DNA of 64,000 nucleotides, from assembly GCA_943789105.1 (NCBI GenBank), contig CALSSW010000004.1:123365-187364 (forward strand), in the 5' to 3' direction. The notes below the pieces were generated by a model. That model was not told where the DNA came from. It worked only from the letters and a program-made list of their open reading frames with translations, and searched no databases. The position numbers and the translations under genes were made by a program. How positions within the stretch are numbered: position 1 is the stretch's first letter; the number at the start of each line of letters is the position of its first letter. This document shows, in pieces, positions 26,963-37,020 of this stretch. The stretch comes from an uncultured Ulvibacter sp. GTDB taxonomy: Bacteria; Bacteroidota; Bacteroidia; Flavobacteriales; Flavobacteriaceae.

Positions 26963-27613
26963 ATGCAAAATATAAATTTAGCTACCCTTGTAATTATAAC
27001 TTCTACTGTAATTATTACTTTAATTGGTTTTAAAGACAGATCTTTTTTCGAAAAATATAAATTTAATATTGCTGGAATAAAAAAAGGGGAGAAGCTTAGA
27101 CTATTTTCTTCTGGTTTTTTACATGCAGATGTCAATCATTTGCTGTTTAACATGCTGACACTCTATTTCTTTGCCCCTGTTGTTGTGTCCTATTTGAGTA
27201 CAGCGCTTTTTGTTTGTATTTATGTAGCTGCCCTTCTAGCTGGAAGTTGGTTGTCTTTTGTATTTCATAAACAGGAGCCTTATTACAGTGCCATTGGTGC
27301 AAGTGGAGCGGTTACTGGTGTTTTGTACGCAGCCATATTGTTAAATCCCACCATGAGCTTGTATTTGTTTTTTGTTCCAATACCAATTCCTGCCTGGCTC
27401 TTTGGCGTTGGGTATTTGCTGTATTCTATCTACGGGATGTTAAATAAGAGAGATAATATAGGCCATGACGCTCATTTCGGAGGTGCAATAGCTGGCTATG
27501 TTTTGACATTCTTGTTTGCCCCTTATATACTCTTTGATAGTCTTTGGATAGTAGGCTTATTGGCAATTCCCATCGCATTACTCTTTTATTTGAAAAAAAA
27601 CAATAAAATATAG
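26963..27613 (+). CDS. rhomboid family intramembrane serine protease
   Basis: The 216-residue membrane protein has six hydrophobic helices. Catalytic residues are visible: Ser in GASGAVTG (helix 4) and His in HDAHFGGAIAGY (helix 6). A conserved HLLFNML follows helix 1. Rhomboids cut single-pass membrane proteins within the bilayer; the substrate here is unknown. It follows glmM by 48 bases on the same strand and converges with the PagL-like gene, with only two bases between their stop codons. Confidence 0.92.
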   Translation: MQNINLATLVIITSTVIITLIGFKDRSFFEKYKFNIAGIKKGEKLRLFSSGFLHADVNHLLFNMLTLYFFAPVVVSYLSTALFVCIYVAALLAGSWLSFVFHKQEPYYSAIGASGAVTGVLYAAILLNPTMSLYLFFVPIPIPAWLFGVGYLLYSIYGMLNKRDNIGHDAHFGGAIAGYVLTFLFAPYILFDSLWIVGLLAIPIALLFYLKKNNKI

Positions 27614-27615
27614 TT

Positions 27616-28869
27616 TTATTGTTTAGAGAAACTGTAGGTGTACCCAATGGTTATTTCTGTAAAATCTGCCTGGCCTAGATTTGAGTTTAAATGTACCCCT
27701 GCATATGCATTATGCTTTGGTTTTTTGTGAGTGCTTATCAGGTAGTATTTAATTCCTAATCTTGTATTGATAGATTTTTTAAGATTGTATTTAGTGTTAA
27801 ACTCACCAAGGACCCAACCTTCTGGTATTTCTCTGGGCGTATTTACCCAGCCTTCATTGATACGCCAATCTATTTGATACGCTTCTTTATATAGATTGTA
27901 CCCAATACTAAAATCTAAACCAAAATGATCTAGTAAAATTTCGGTATTAAGATATAAAGAGAGGCTTGTTGCATTTTTAAAGGGGTTTTGTTTTAAGTAT
28001 TCAAATTCTCTAGATTCTTGCACCAAAGATTCATTGTTATTTATATAATCATAGTAATGTTGGTAGAATCTATAATGTGTCCCAACCCCTAGTTTAAAAA
28101 CATTGTTAAATACATATCCATACTCTCCAGAGGTGGTATACACTGCTTTGGCTGTATTAAAGGCTTCTGCCAGCACATTCCAGCCGTGTCCAGCCCTTAT
28201 CTCTAAATAGGTGTACCTGCTGTTTTGGTATAGTGGTTTGTCTAGGATTTGTTGTTTGTTTTTGTTGAAGGGATTGTGTATTGCCCCAGAAATTGATCCT
28301 ACAATAGTATTATACCCTCTATTATCTAACTTTGTATGCCCGTTTGAGTGATGTGATAGTCCAATACCAAGGTTCCAATCTACGTTTTTTGTTGTCAGTA
28401 ACTCGTACTTTAACAAAAATCTAAAGGCCCATGTAATGTCTGTAGAAACAGCTCTATTATTGGGGTTTGTTATGGGGTCATATTTTTTTGTAAAATAGGA
28501 TGCTCCAAGACCTGTTAGGATTTTAAACCTTTTAGATTTAAAAGCATTAAACTCTACGGTAGGAATCATGCTTATGGCAATGCCTAGACTATCTACTTGT
28601 CCAAAATCTGTGAGTCCAAGACTTACACCTGTATGAAGTCCTTTCAGCCGATGCGCCCACTCCCTTTGTGTGTTTTCATGGTTTTTTGAAATATTAAACA
28701 ACAGTTGTTTGTGCAGTTTGGTTTCTGGAAAACCAAAGTTTGAGGGTAGTGTTTTACCTATTACTATTTCTGGAGTAAAAACAATAGTGCTGTTATCTCC
28801 ATAGTTTTCTTGTTGTGCGATCAAGAACATGGAAAAAAGCAGTAGCAATAAAAGCGTGAGTTTTTTCAT
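27616..28869 (-). CDS. acyloxyacyl hydrolase / PagL-like lipid A 3-O-deacylase
   Basis: The 417-residue protein has a signal peptide ending at IAQQ and a body rich in alternating beta-strands, consistent with an outer-membrane barrel. The segment GIGLSHHSNGH carries the His-Ser dyad context of PagL-type deacylases (HxSN). Such enzymes trim lipid A acyl chains at the outer leaflet, which fits the lipid A biosynthesis genes at 51.6-56.5 kb. Bacteroidota homologues are often longer than the Pseudomonas enzyme, as here. Family assignment rests on this motif and on overall barrel character. Confidence 0.75.
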   Translation of the reverse strand: MKKLTLLLLLLFSMFLIAQQENYGDNSTIVFTPEIVIGKTLPSNFGFPETKLHKQLLFNISKNHENTQREWAHRLKGLHTGVSLGLTDFGQVDSLGIAISMIPTVEFNAFKSKRFKILTGLGASYFTKKYDPITNPNNRAVSTDITWAFRFLLKYELLTTKNVDWNLGIGLSHHSNGHTKLDNRGYNTIVGSISGAIHNPFNKNKQQILDKPLYQNSRYTYLEIRAGHGWNVLAEAFNTAKAVYTTSGEYGYVFNNVFKLGVGTHYRFYQHYYDYINNNESLVQESREFEYLKQNPFKNATSLSLYLNTEILLDHFGLDFSIGYNLYKEAYQIDWRINEGWVNTPREIPEGWVLGEFNTKYNLKKSINTRLGIKYYLISTHKKPKHNAYAGVHLNSNLGQADFTEITIGYTYSFSKQ

Positions 28870-28962
28870 TTCAGGCCATAATTAAAACAAAATTATTTTA
28901 GAAATTTTAAGTAAAATATAATACTACAAAACTTAAATACCATCTTTTATGAGTAATAGCGT

Positions 28963-30048
28963 CTACTCAAAATAACTAAAACTCTCTCCGTGTTTAATTT
29001 TCAGTAAAGACTCATATATTAATTTAATAACGTTTTCTACATCCTCTCTGTGTACCATTTCTACGGTAGTATGCATATAGCGCAAGGGTAATGATATAAG
29101 GGCAGAGGCAACACCGCTGCCGCTATAGGCAAAGGCATCTGTATCTGTACCCGTAGCTCTTGATAATGCTGCACGCTGAAAAGGAATTTTATTAGACTGC
29201 GCAGTATCTGTTATAAGATCACGCAATTTTTGTTGCACAGCAGGAGCATATGCAATAACTGGACCTTTACCAATTTGAGCATCTCCTTGGGTTTTCATGT
29301 TTATCATTGGTGTGGTTGTGTCATGGGTTACATCTGTAACTATAGCTACATTAGGTTTGATGCGCTCTGCAATCATTTGTGCTCCTCTTAGGCCAATCTC
29401 TTCTTGAACACTATTGGTAATGTATAGACCAAAGGGTAGGGTCTTTTTATTTTCTTTTAAAAGTCTCGCTACTTCTGCAATCATAAAACCTCCCATGCGG
29501 TTGTCTAATGCTCTACATACAAACTTGTCTTTGTTGAGAATAAAAAACGCGTCAGGATAGGTAATTACACAACCCACATGGACGCCCATTTTTTCAACTT
29601 CTTGCTTGTCTTTGGCTCCTATATCAATAAAAATATTATCAAGTTTTGGCGCTTCCTCTTTGCCTTTGTTGCGTGTATGTATCGCTGGCCAACCAAACAC
29701 TCCTTTTACAATTCCGTTTTTGGTATGTATGTTTACAATTTTAGAAGGGGCAATTTGGTGATCACTTCCTCCATTTCGTATTACATATAACAAACCATTG
29801 TCGCTAATGTAGTTTACATACCATGAAATTTCATCTGCGTGGCCCTCTATAACTACTTTATATTTTGCTTTTGGGTTAATAACCGCAACGGCCGTGCCGT
29901 AGGTGTCTGTAATAAATTCATCTGCGTAGGGCTTTACATAGTCCATCCATATTTTTTGACCATCCCATTCATAACCTGTTGGTGCAGCATTGTTTAGGTA
30001 TTTTTCTAAAAAGCGTAATGATTTTTTATTTAATATAGATGTTGCCAT
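28963..30048 (-). CDS. M42 family metallopeptidase
   Basis: The 361-residue di-zinc aminopeptidase has the metal and catalytic motifs of family M42: EGHADE with the first His/Asp, CRALDNR with the bridging Asp, VQEEIGLRG with the catalytic Glu pair, VTDVTHDT, and a C-terminal YMHTT His. Members form large tetrahedral aminopeptidase complexes in the cytoplasm and degrade peptides; some are glutamyl aminopeptidases. Length matches. It is divergent from the DUF4294 gene and has a TAATTTTG element (complement of 30074-30081) 25 bases upstream of its start. Confidence 0.92.
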   Translation of the reverse strand: MATSILNKKSLRFLEKYLNNAAPTGYEWDGQKIWMDYVKPYADEFITDTYGTAVAVINPKAKYKVVIEGHADEISWYVNYISDNGLLYVIRNGGSDHQIAPSKIVNIHTKNGIVKGVFGWPAIHTRNKGKEEAPKLDNIFIDIGAKDKQEVEKMGVHVGCVITYPDAFFILNKDKFVCRALDNRMGGFMIAEVARLLKENKKTLPFGLYITNSVQEEIGLRGAQMIAERIKPNVAIVTDVTHDTTTPMINMKTQGDAQIGKGPVIAYAPAVQQKLRDLITDTAQSNKIPFQRAALSRATGTDTDAFAYSGSGVASALISLPLRYMHTTVEMVHREDVENVIKLIYESLLKIKHGESFSYFE

Positions 30049-30073
30049 GAAGTATGTTTTTTAATTTGAATCT

Positions 30074-30124
30074 CAAAATTAGAGAATTAATAGCGAAGTC
30101 TACACGTTCAATTTATTATTTTTG
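30074..30124. promoter_or_regulatory. divergent -7 elements for M42 peptidase and DUF4294 genes
   Basis: The minus strand reads TAATTTTG (complement of 30074-30081) ahead of the M42 gene. The plus strand reads TATTTTTG at 30117-30124 ahead of the DUF4294 gene. Both fit TAnnTTTG; neither has a well-placed -33 TTG. Confidence 0.45.
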
Positions 30125-30167
30125 GAATGGTTTTAGTAGTTTGCCTCAGTACAATCAATTTTTATAA

Positions 30168-30863
30168 ATGAATTTGACTTGTTTTACATATTTCAGTATC
30201 TTTTTTATTAGTGTAACCTGTGGGGCACAAATACCAAAAGAATACAAGACCCAGCAAAAAGACTCGATAGCAACCTATTATTATGTTGTACAAGGAGACA
30301 CTATACCTAGAGAGTACATAGATCTAGAAGAAGTAGTACTGTTAAACAAGCTGTCGTTTAACAATAAAATAGATAGGCGCAGATATCTTATACTAAGGCG
30401 AAAGACACGTAAAGTATATCCTTACGCAAAACTAGCCTCAGAAAGACTCCTCACGATGACCACTAGGCTACAAACTATTAAAAAAAAGCGTCAAGCATCC
30501 AAGTATACCAAACGTATCCAAAAATATATTGAGCAGGAGTTTTCTGAAAAACTTAAAAAACTCACTAGAACAGAGGGGCAGATACTTGTTAAGTTAATCC
30601 ATAGACAAACAGGCACAACGGCCTATGATTTGGTCAAGGAGTTGCGTACCTCCTGGAGAGCCTTTTGGTATAATACAACGGCTAGCTTTTTTAACATCTC
30701 TTTAAAACAAGAGTATACTCCTTTTTCTGTAGAGGAAGATTACCTTATTGAGGATATACTAGAGCGTTCTTTTCAAGCAGAAATTTTAGAAAGACAAGCT
30801 CCATTTTTTAAGATAGATTTTCTAGAGCTCTCATCTCATTGGGATGTAAAAGCACCTAAGTAA
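30168..30863 (+). CDS. DUF4294 domain-containing secreted protein
   Basis: The 231-residue protein has an N-terminal signal peptide ending near CGAQ. A basic, helical DUF4294 domain follows (YYVVQGDTIPREYI, RRRYLILRRKTRKVYPYAKLA, then GTTAYDLVKELR and RAFWYNTTASFF). The domain is conserved across Bacteroidota with no known function. It lies divergently from the M42 peptidase and convergently with the FG-GAP lipoprotein. Confidence 0.85.
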   Translation: MNLTCFTYFSIFFISVTCGAQIPKEYKTQQKDSIATYYYVVQGDTIPREYIDLEEVVLLNKLSFNNKIDRRRYLILRRKTRKVYPYAKLASERLLTMTTRLQTIKKKRQASKYTKRIQKYIEQEFSEKLKKLTRTEGQILVKLIHRQTGTTAYDLVKELRTSWRAFWYNTTASFFNISLKQEYTPFSVEEDYLIEDILERSFQAEILERQAPFFKIDFLELSSHWDVKAPK

Positions 30864-30915
30864 ACATTCTACAAATAGTAAATTTTATACTATAGGTATA
30901 GGTAGTCTTTTGCCT

Positions 30916-33900
30916 TTAGCGTGTCTTGATTTTAAAAAACTCAATACGATCTCTGTTGTTACTTACCATGATGTGTTTATTTCCTTTAATAGTAATCACA
31001 TCAATATCCCTAGCGTCTTTATCATTAAAGAATCCAGAGTTTTGTAATGAAACAGTTTTAAAATCGTTAGTCATAACACTGCCAATGTGGGCATCATATC
31101 TTCCGGTTTCTACCTCTACCGGAAAATGATTCCCTACAGAGATTATTTCATCTGTACCATTACTATCAACATCTAGCACTAAAATGCCATTTGTAGGAGC
31201 AACTTGCGTTGTATTTGGTAGCGGTGTAAATGTAAACTGATTGTTTTGGTTTAGTAATATCGCACTCTCAAAATAGGTTGCTTTGTGTATTTCAGCATTG
31301 TTTGTGTCAAAATTACTATACACCTGATCAAAAGTAAGACTTCCAAATTCTGCATAAGAGCTAATGTTTGCCTTTATACCAGGTATTTGTTCTGATGAGC
31401 ATTGAAGCCCTCTAACTGGATATAGTTGATTATCATTATAATATCCTAGGGCAATATCATTTGTTCCATTTGAGTCAAAATCTTTGGCCATAATAACAAA
31501 CGGCTGCTCTTTTGTAGCTTTATGTTTACTATTGGTTCCTAAATTTCCTGCTAATAAATCAATGTTTCCGTCCTTATTTGTATCTGTTGCAGTAATTGTA
31601 TTCCACCATCCAATATTTTTGTCTGTACCATAAGCTTTGCTTTGATTTGTAAAAGCACCCTTATTATTTATGTAAATTTCAATTGCCATCCAGTGTCCTA
31701 CAATCACAAGGTCTTCTTGGTTGTCATTATTTATATCTGTAAACACGGCGTCCTTTACCATACCTATACTACTCATGTTATCTGTTCGGCTAACAATTTC
31801 ATTTTTAAAAACACCATTGTTGTTTATCAATAGCTGGCTCTCTCCAGCCTGAGGATAGTTCCCTGGTTTTTGAAATCCTCCAATAAAAAGATCTACATCC
31901 CCATCATTATCTATGTCTGAGGCTTTAACGCAGCTTCCACTAGCATATACACTAGGGATAATACCAAAAGTCTTAGTGAAATTTCCTATACCATCATTTT
32001 TATACAATCTATCAAGTTGTAGGGTGCTTTTTAAATCATGCTCATTACTTCCACTTACAACATATAAATCTTTGTCTCCATCTTGATCAAAATCAAAAAA
32101 TAAAACGCCTAAATCTTCGCTCATTTTATCCTTTTCAAAAGCCTTTTGTTTTGATTTAATAAATGTGCCATTTGGTTTTTGGAGGTATAGCACTCCAGGA
32201 TAGCCAACACCATTTCCTTGATAGAAATCCTCTAGGCCGTCTGCGTTTACATCTGCAACATCTATAAAGGGACCTTCCTGAGATTGCTTATGTGGCAAGA
32301 GTATTTCTGTTATATAATCGTCATAATCATACTCTTTGTGTTTGTCTTTAATATTTATTTTTCCAGTAACATTTGTCATTAATGTTGCTTTAGTTTCTTT
32401 TTCCAAAGAGAAAGGGGTGCCCTCATTAAAAGCGAGTTGGTGTATTTTATTTACTTCTAATGAAGTATATAATCGCAATCCTTTAATTGGCCAATGTACT
32501 AGTATAGAATCTACAGTCTTTGATGCTCCGAGGCCAAAATGAATTCTTGAATCTGAGTGAGATTGAAAACCATTTGCGTTTGCTAGCTCCCAGTATTGCT
32601 GTTTTCCTTTATCTAAAATAGAAACTTTTGCACCATATGGTATCGTGGCCTTATCTCTTAACTCAAGGGTTATAAAATTGTTTTTTGTGCTATTGTTTTT
32701 ATAAATTACTGCTTGTTCGTTTAGGTTGTTTAATACCAAATCAAGATCTCCATCATTGTCCAAATCTGCGTATGCAGAGCCATTTGTGTTTAAAGCTGCA
32801 TCTTTAAGACCCCATAATGCGCTTTGGTCTTTAAAGGTAAGATCTCCGTTGTTTTGGTATATGTAATTGTAGGTTTTTGATACAGGAATTTCTGCTTGTA
32901 GTATGTCAAATATTTTTGGATTCTTCACACCTTTATCTTTATTTTTAGAGGTGTAATCTTTATTCATTACATCTCTTTTGTATCCATTAGAAACAAATAA
33001 ATCTTTATACCCGTCATTGTCATAATCTGCAAAAAGAGGGCTCCACGACCAGTCCGTTTCTGCAATGTTTGCCATCCATGATATTTCACTAAAAGTTCCA
33101 TTACCGTTATTTAACTGCAGGCTGTTATGCATGTCTTGATAATGAAGTTTAGCATCAACAAAACCTTGGTATAATTTTGGATTCATAGATGCCATATTCA
33201 CCTTCTTCGAATAATTGTCATTACCAAGCATTTCAGAATTAAAAATATCTAGTAAACCGTCATTATTAATATCTGCGATATCTAGGCCCATAGAAAACTT
33301 TGACATATGCTTTAGGGCACTAAATAATTCATTTTTAAAGCGCCCGTTTTTTTGATTTATTAATACATAATCTGGTTTGGAATAATCATTTGCTACGTAC
33401 AAATCTTGCCAACCATCATTGTTAAGGTCTGCAGCGATAACTCCCAACCCAAAAGCTACATTTTGAAGCCCTGATTTTTTTGTAATATCTACAAATGTAC
33501 CGTTACGATTTTCATAAAGTTTATCACTATCACTGTATGTTGCTCCTTTATCCTGGTAGGATACCTCTCCGGTAATTGTAGATTGATTAAATGATGTGTG
33601 TTTTACAGGGTGATTAATGATGTAAACATCTAGGTCTCCATCATTATCTTTGTCAAAAAAGCATGCTTGTGTTGATCTAGATTGATCTGTGAAGCCAAAT
33701 TTTTCTGCACTCTCTGTAAAGGTTAAATCTCCATTATTAATAAAGAGAAGGTTTGTGAGTTTGCTTTTTTCTGTTCCTTTAAACCATCCAGCTCTGGAGA
33801 TAAATATATCTTGAAAGCCATCCTTGTTTATATCTATAACAGTCACACCGGTGCACCAATCAGCGGTTTTTGAGTTTATTCCAGCGCTTAGAGTAATATC

Positions 33901-34236
33901 CTCAAATTTTAAACCTCCTTTGTTTATAAAGAGTCTGTTTGGAGCCATGTTTGCAGTTAAAACAACATCTAAAAGGCCATCGTTATTAAAATCTGCAGTT
34001 GCAACACCACCACCATTATAAAAGTATTCATAATGATAATAATTAGCGCCTTGATTCTCGATGTTAAAATTATTGAAATTTATTCCAGATTGCTCACTAG
34101 AAACTGCAGAGAAAAGAGGGGTTTGTTTTTCTTCAACAACTACAGTTGTTGTATCTAATTGTTGTTCTGTTTGCTTTTTGTTTTTGGTGCAAAAGGAACA
34201 TACAAGAGAAATAAATAGTAGCGGGTAAAATTTCAT
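30916..34236 (-). CDS. giant FG-GAP/VCBS repeat lipoprotein with ASPIC/UnbV domain
   Basis: The 1106-residue surface-type protein begins with a signal sequence containing Cys13 and Cys16 (lipid attachment probable, exact Cys uncertain). It contains many calcium-binding FG-GAP/VCBS units recognisable as DFNNDGLLD, DINKDGFQD, DKDNDGDLD, DLNNDGWQD, DYDNDGYKD and similar. Around residues 510-600 an ASPIC/UnbV-like module appears (SRIHFGLGAS, DSILVHWP). Units would fold as beta-propellers. Homologues are abundant in marine flavobacteria, often beside polysaccharide-use genes, where binding roles are proposed; no SusC/D or glycosidase gene is here. It is a single gene flanked by convergent DUF4294 and a same-strand ZIP transporter. 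Confidence 0.88.
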   Translation of the reverse strand: MKFYPLLFISLVCSFCTKNKKQTEQQLDTTTVVVEEKQTPLFSAVSSEQSGINFNNFNIENQGANYYHYEYFYNGGGVATADFNNDGLLDVVLTANMAPNRLFINKGGLKFEDITLSAGINSKTADWCTGVTVIDINKDGFQDIFISRAGWFKGTEKSKLTNLLFINNGDLTFTESAEKFGFTDQSRSTQACFFDKDNDGDLDVYIINHPVKHTSFNQSTITGEVSYQDKGATYSDSDKLYENRNGTFVDITKKSGLQNVAFGLGVIAADLNNDGWQDLYVANDYSKPDYVLINQKNGRFKNELFSALKHMSKFSMGLDIADINNDGLLDIFNSEMLGNDNYSKKVNMASMNPKLYQGFVDAKLHYQDMHNSLQLNNGNGTFSEISWMANIAETDWSWSPLFADYDNDGYKDLFVSNGYKRDVMNKDYTSKNKDKGVKNPKIFDILQAEIPVSKTYNYIYQNNGDLTFKDQSALWGLKDAALNTNGSAYADLDNDGDLDLVLNNLNEQAVIYKNNSTKNNFITLELRDKATIPYGAKVSILDKGKQQYWELANANGFQSHSDSRIHFGLGASKTVDSILVHWPIKGLRLYTSLEVNKIHQLAFNEGTPFSLEKETKATLMTNVTGKINIKDKHKEYDYDDYITEILLPHKQSQEGPFIDVADVNADGLEDFYQGNGVGYPGVLYLQKPNGTFIKSKQKAFEKDKMSEDLGVLFFDFDQDGDKDLYVVSGSNEHDLKSTLQLDRLYKNDGIGNFTKTFGIIPSVYASGSCVKASDIDNDGDVDLFIGGFQKPGNYPQAGESQLLINNNGVFKNEIVSRTDNMSSIGMVKDAVFTDINNDNQEDLVIVGHWMAIEIYINNKGAFTNQSKAYGTDKNIGWWNTITATDTNKDGNIDLLAGNLGTNSKHKATKEQPFVIMAKDFDSNGTNDIALGYYNDNQLYPVRGLQCSSEQIPGIKANISSYAEFGSLTFDQVYSNFDTNNAEIHKATYFESAILLNQNNQFTFTPLPNTTQVAPTNGILVLDVDSNGTDEIISVGNHFPVEVETGRYDAHIGSVMTNDFKTVSLQNSGFFNDKDARDIDVITIKGNKHIMVSNNRDRIEFFKIKTR

Positions 34237-34402
34237 TTGTATAATATTTTAAATATGAAATATAAACAATTTTTATGTTTTTAGACAATTGCAGTATTGT
34301 ATTTTTTTATGTTTGAAATTCTTTAAAATAGAACCATGTGCTTTGGCACCTATTTGTACTGGTAGGAAGTATTTTCCATTATTTTTAGTATCTACCTTGA
34401 AC

Positions 34403-35071
34403 TTATATAAAGTAAGCAATAGCTATTGCTGCTATGATAGTACTAAGTTTGGCTAAATTAAATTTATGATCTTTACTAATTTCAAATAAAATAGTAGTAG
34501 ATACATGTAAGAAAACACCAATTGATATAGCGTTTAACTCATCTTTATATACCATTAATACTGGGCTGTTTAAAGAAAGCCAACTTCCCAGTGGTGTCAT
34601 AATAGCAAATAACAACAAAAAAGGAAGTATGGTAACCAGCGGATATTTCGCTTTAATAAAAAAGAAAGAAAGTATCATCGCGATAGGAATTTTATGCACT
34701 AAAACACCTATAAACATACTAGAGTGCCCTACAATTGGAAAACCTTCAATCAAAGCGTGTATAGAAAGACTAATAAATAAAAGCCAAGGAAAACTCTTTT
34801 TATTTGTATGTATATGAACATGACCATGCTCTGCACCTTTGCTTAAAAACTCTAAACAGATTTGGAGCAGTATACCTACCATAATAAATTGCCCCACATA
34901 CTCATTTGTAGATTGGTATACATCTGGTAGTAATTTAAACAAAGTAACTGCCAATAAAAAAGCACCACTAAAGGCAAGGGGCATCGATAACTGTTGTGCA
35001 TTGTTTTGTTTAACAAGCAAGGCAATACCATACCCTACAAATACAGCAAAGAATAGAACTAAATATATCAT
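34403..35071 (-). CDS. ZIP family divalent metal transporter
   Basis: The 222-residue inner-membrane protein has seven to eight helices. The ZIP metal-binding helices are visible: SIHALIEGFPIVG (His and Glu of helix 4) and VLVHKIPIAM (His of helix 5). A His-rich GHVHIHTNKK loop follows helix 3. It would import zinc, iron or manganese. The gene starts within the last bases of the upstream methyltransferase gene (four-base overlap), so the two are co-transcribed. Confidence 0.88.
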   Translation of the reverse strand: MIYLVLFFAVFVGYGIALLVKQNNAQQLSMPLAFSGAFLLAVTLFKLLPDVYQSTNEYVGQFIMVGILLQICLEFLSKGAEHGHVHIHTNKKSFPWLLFISLSIHALIEGFPIVGHSSMFIGVLVHKIPIAMILSFFFIKAKYPLVTILPFLLLFAIMTPLGSWLSLNSPVLMVYKDELNAISIGVFLHVSTTILFEISKDHKFNLAKLSTIIAAIAIAYFI

Positions 35072-35805
35072 ACAGCAAAAATAAGAATTAATCTCTCAGA
35101 AGTAGCAGCATCAAAAGGATTTAGATGATAATCTCCAAAAGTTTGCTTTAATTGTAAACCAGCGTTCTTAAAATAGCTCTTAAAATCTTCTAGGGCTATC
35201 GCTTTGACTTTTTCTGTATAGTTATAAGTTCTATTATCCACAGAAAAAGAAATGTGTTTTTTGATATACCCATTACTGATTTCTCTTTTAATTTTAAATG
35301 AGATGCCTTCTACAATTTTAGTCTCATTTTTGACCAAATTTGAAGCCACGTACGCCACATTTAAAAAATCTATAACTGCTACGCCATTATTTATTAAGTT
35401 GGTTTTAATGGCTTTAATTGTTTTTAGGTTATCCTCTTCTTTTTCAAAATACCCAAAACTTGTAAATAGATTAAACACAGCATCAAATTTTGATACTGTA
35501 TATGGAAGGCTCATGTCATGAACAGAAAAAATAAGATTATCTTTTTCAAATTTCTTTGCATACAAAATGCTTTGACTAGATAAATCTACCCCCGTTACAT
35601 CATACCCTAAACTAGATAAGTACCTAGAGTGTCTCCCTTTGCCACAAGCAAGGTCTAATATTTTGCTACTAGGGTGCAGGTGTAAATGTTGTGTGAGTCT
35701 ATCCATGAAATTTGCAGCCTCGCTATCATCTCTATCTTTATATAAGATATGATAATAAGGGCTATCAAACCATGAGGCAAACCAAGTTGTGTCTTCTTTT
35801 TGCAT
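35068..35805 (-). CDS. class I SAM-dependent methyltransferase
   Basis: The 245-residue protein has a Rossmann methyltransferase fold: motif I LDLACGKGRHS, an acidic SAM-ribose residue in GVDLS, and motif IV FDAVFNLFTSFGY. These match small-molecule or cyclopropane-type class I methyltransferases found across Bacteroidota. Substrate is unknown. It is translationally coupled to the ZIP transporter downstream and divergent from the THUMP methyltransferase gene, 57 bases away. Confidence 0.85.
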   Translation of the reverse strand: MQKEDTTWFASWFDSPYYHILYKDRDDSEAANFMDRLTQHLHLHPSSKILDLACGKGRHSRYLSSLGYDVTGVDLSSQSILYAKKFEKDNLIFSVHDMSLPYTVSKFDAVFNLFTSFGYFEKEEDNLKTIKAIKTNLINNGVAVIDFLNVAYVASNLVKNETKIVEGISFKIKREISNGYIKKHISFSVDNRTYNYTEKVKAIALEDFKSYFKNAGLQLKQTFGDYHLNPFDAATSERLILIFAV

Positions 35806-35833
35806 TATATGATATTACACTGCTAAAATACTG

Positions 35834-35841
35834 TATTTTTG
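35834..35841 (+). promoter_or_regulatory. -7 element for THUMP methyltransferase gene
   Basis: TATTTTTG matches TAnnTTTG and lies 21 bases before the start codon. No clear -33 TTG was found at the expected distance. Confidence 0.5.
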
Positions 35842-35862
35842 CAGGAGAATGAATGAAATGTT

Positions 35863-37020
35863 ATGACAAAAAATTTTAAAATGGTTGCCAAGACCTTATA
35901 TGGTCTAGAAGAAATATTAGCTCAAGAATTAAGACAACTTGGCGCCTCTAATATAGAGATTGGTGTGCGTAATGTTTCCTTTGAAGGAGACACCGGCTTT
36001 ATGTATAAGGCTAACCTTTGCTGTAGAACAGCAATTAAAATTTTAAAACCAATCACTGCTTTTAATGTTTTTAAAGAAGAAGATCTTTATCAAAAGGTCT
36101 ATAACATAAACTGGCAGCAGTATATGGATGTAAAAGGCTCCCTAGCGGTTGATGCAACAGTGTTTTCTGACTACTTTAAGCATTCTCAGTACATTGCTCT
36201 AAAAACAAAAGATGCCATTGTAGATCGCTTTAGAGACATCGAAGGTGAAAGACCGAATGTTGATCTAGACCACCCAACATTACGTATTAATATCCATATA
36301 GATAGAAATATCTGTACCGTATCTCTAGACAGCTCAGGACAATCTTTGCACAAACGTGGCTATAAAGTTGCAAATACCCTAGCGCCAATAAACGAAGTAT
36401 TGGCGGCTGGTATGATTTTAAAAGCAGGATGGACAGGCCAGAGTGACTTTATTGACCCAATGTGTGGTGGAGGAACCCTTTTGGCAGAGGCTGCTATGAT
36501 AGCGTGTAATATCCCTGCAAATTTAAATAAAGAAGAGTTTGGTTTTGAAACATGGCCAGATTTTGATGTTGATTTATATGAGCTCATAGAAAATGCTGCT
36601 TTAAAAAAGATAAAAGAGTTTCATTTTAAAATTGTGGGCTATGATACAGATGCTGTTACCCTAAAGAAAGCTAATGAAAATATAGTGGCTGCTAATCTTT
36701 CAGAATTTGTAACCCTTGAGCATTGTGATTTTTTTGAAACAGAAAAAGGTAGGGATAGACAATTATTTTTGATCTTTAACCCTCCCTATGATGAACGAAT
36801 CTCTATAGATAATGTAGAGCGTTTTTATGCAAATATCGGGAACACACTAAAAAGAAATTACCCAGACTCACAAGCTTGGATGATTACCTCAAATCTTGAG
36901 GCACTCAAATATGTTGGTTTGCGTCCATCAAAAAAAATTAAGCTTTTTAATGGAAAATTAGAAAGTAAACTTGTGCAGTATGAAATGTACCCAGGAAGTA
37001 AAAAAGCCAAAAAGCAATAG
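35863..37020 (+). CDS. THUMP domain RNA N2-guanine-type methyltransferase
   Basis: The 385-residue protein combines an N-terminal ferredoxin-like/THUMP region (about residues 1-160) with a C-terminal class I methyltransferase. The catalytic motif IV is NPPYDERI (residues about 306-313), and motif I lies in FIDPMCGGGTLLAEA. This is the layout of RlmL/YpsC-like enzymes that methylate N2 of guanosine in rRNA or tRNA. Length matches. It converges on the DUF6048 gene with no gap between stop codons. Confidence 0.92.
   Translation: MTKNFKMVAKTLYGLEEILAQELRQLGASNIEIGVRNVSFEGDTGFMYKANLCCRTAIKILKPITAFNVFKEEDLYQKVYNINWQQYMDVKGSLAVDATVFSDYFKHSQYIALKTKDAIVDRFRDIEGERPNVDLDHPTLRINIHIDRNICTVSLDSSGQSLHKRGYKVANTLAPINEVLAAGMILKAGWTGQSDFIDPMCGGGTLLAEAAMIACNIPANLNKEEFGFETWPDFDVDLYELIENAALKKIKEFHFKIVGYDTDAVTLKKANENIVAANLSEFVTLEHCDFFETEKGRDRQLFLIFNPPYDERISIDNVERFYANIGNTLKRNYPDSQAWMITSNLEALKYVGLRPSKKIKLFNGKLESKLVQYEMYPGSKKAKKQ

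Noticed and set aside
30916-34236. Tandem DNA repeats or phage tail fibre
   Set aside because: The repetitive protein pattern comes from FG-GAP calcium-binding units; the DNA itself is not a tandem repeat and no phage gene is nearby.
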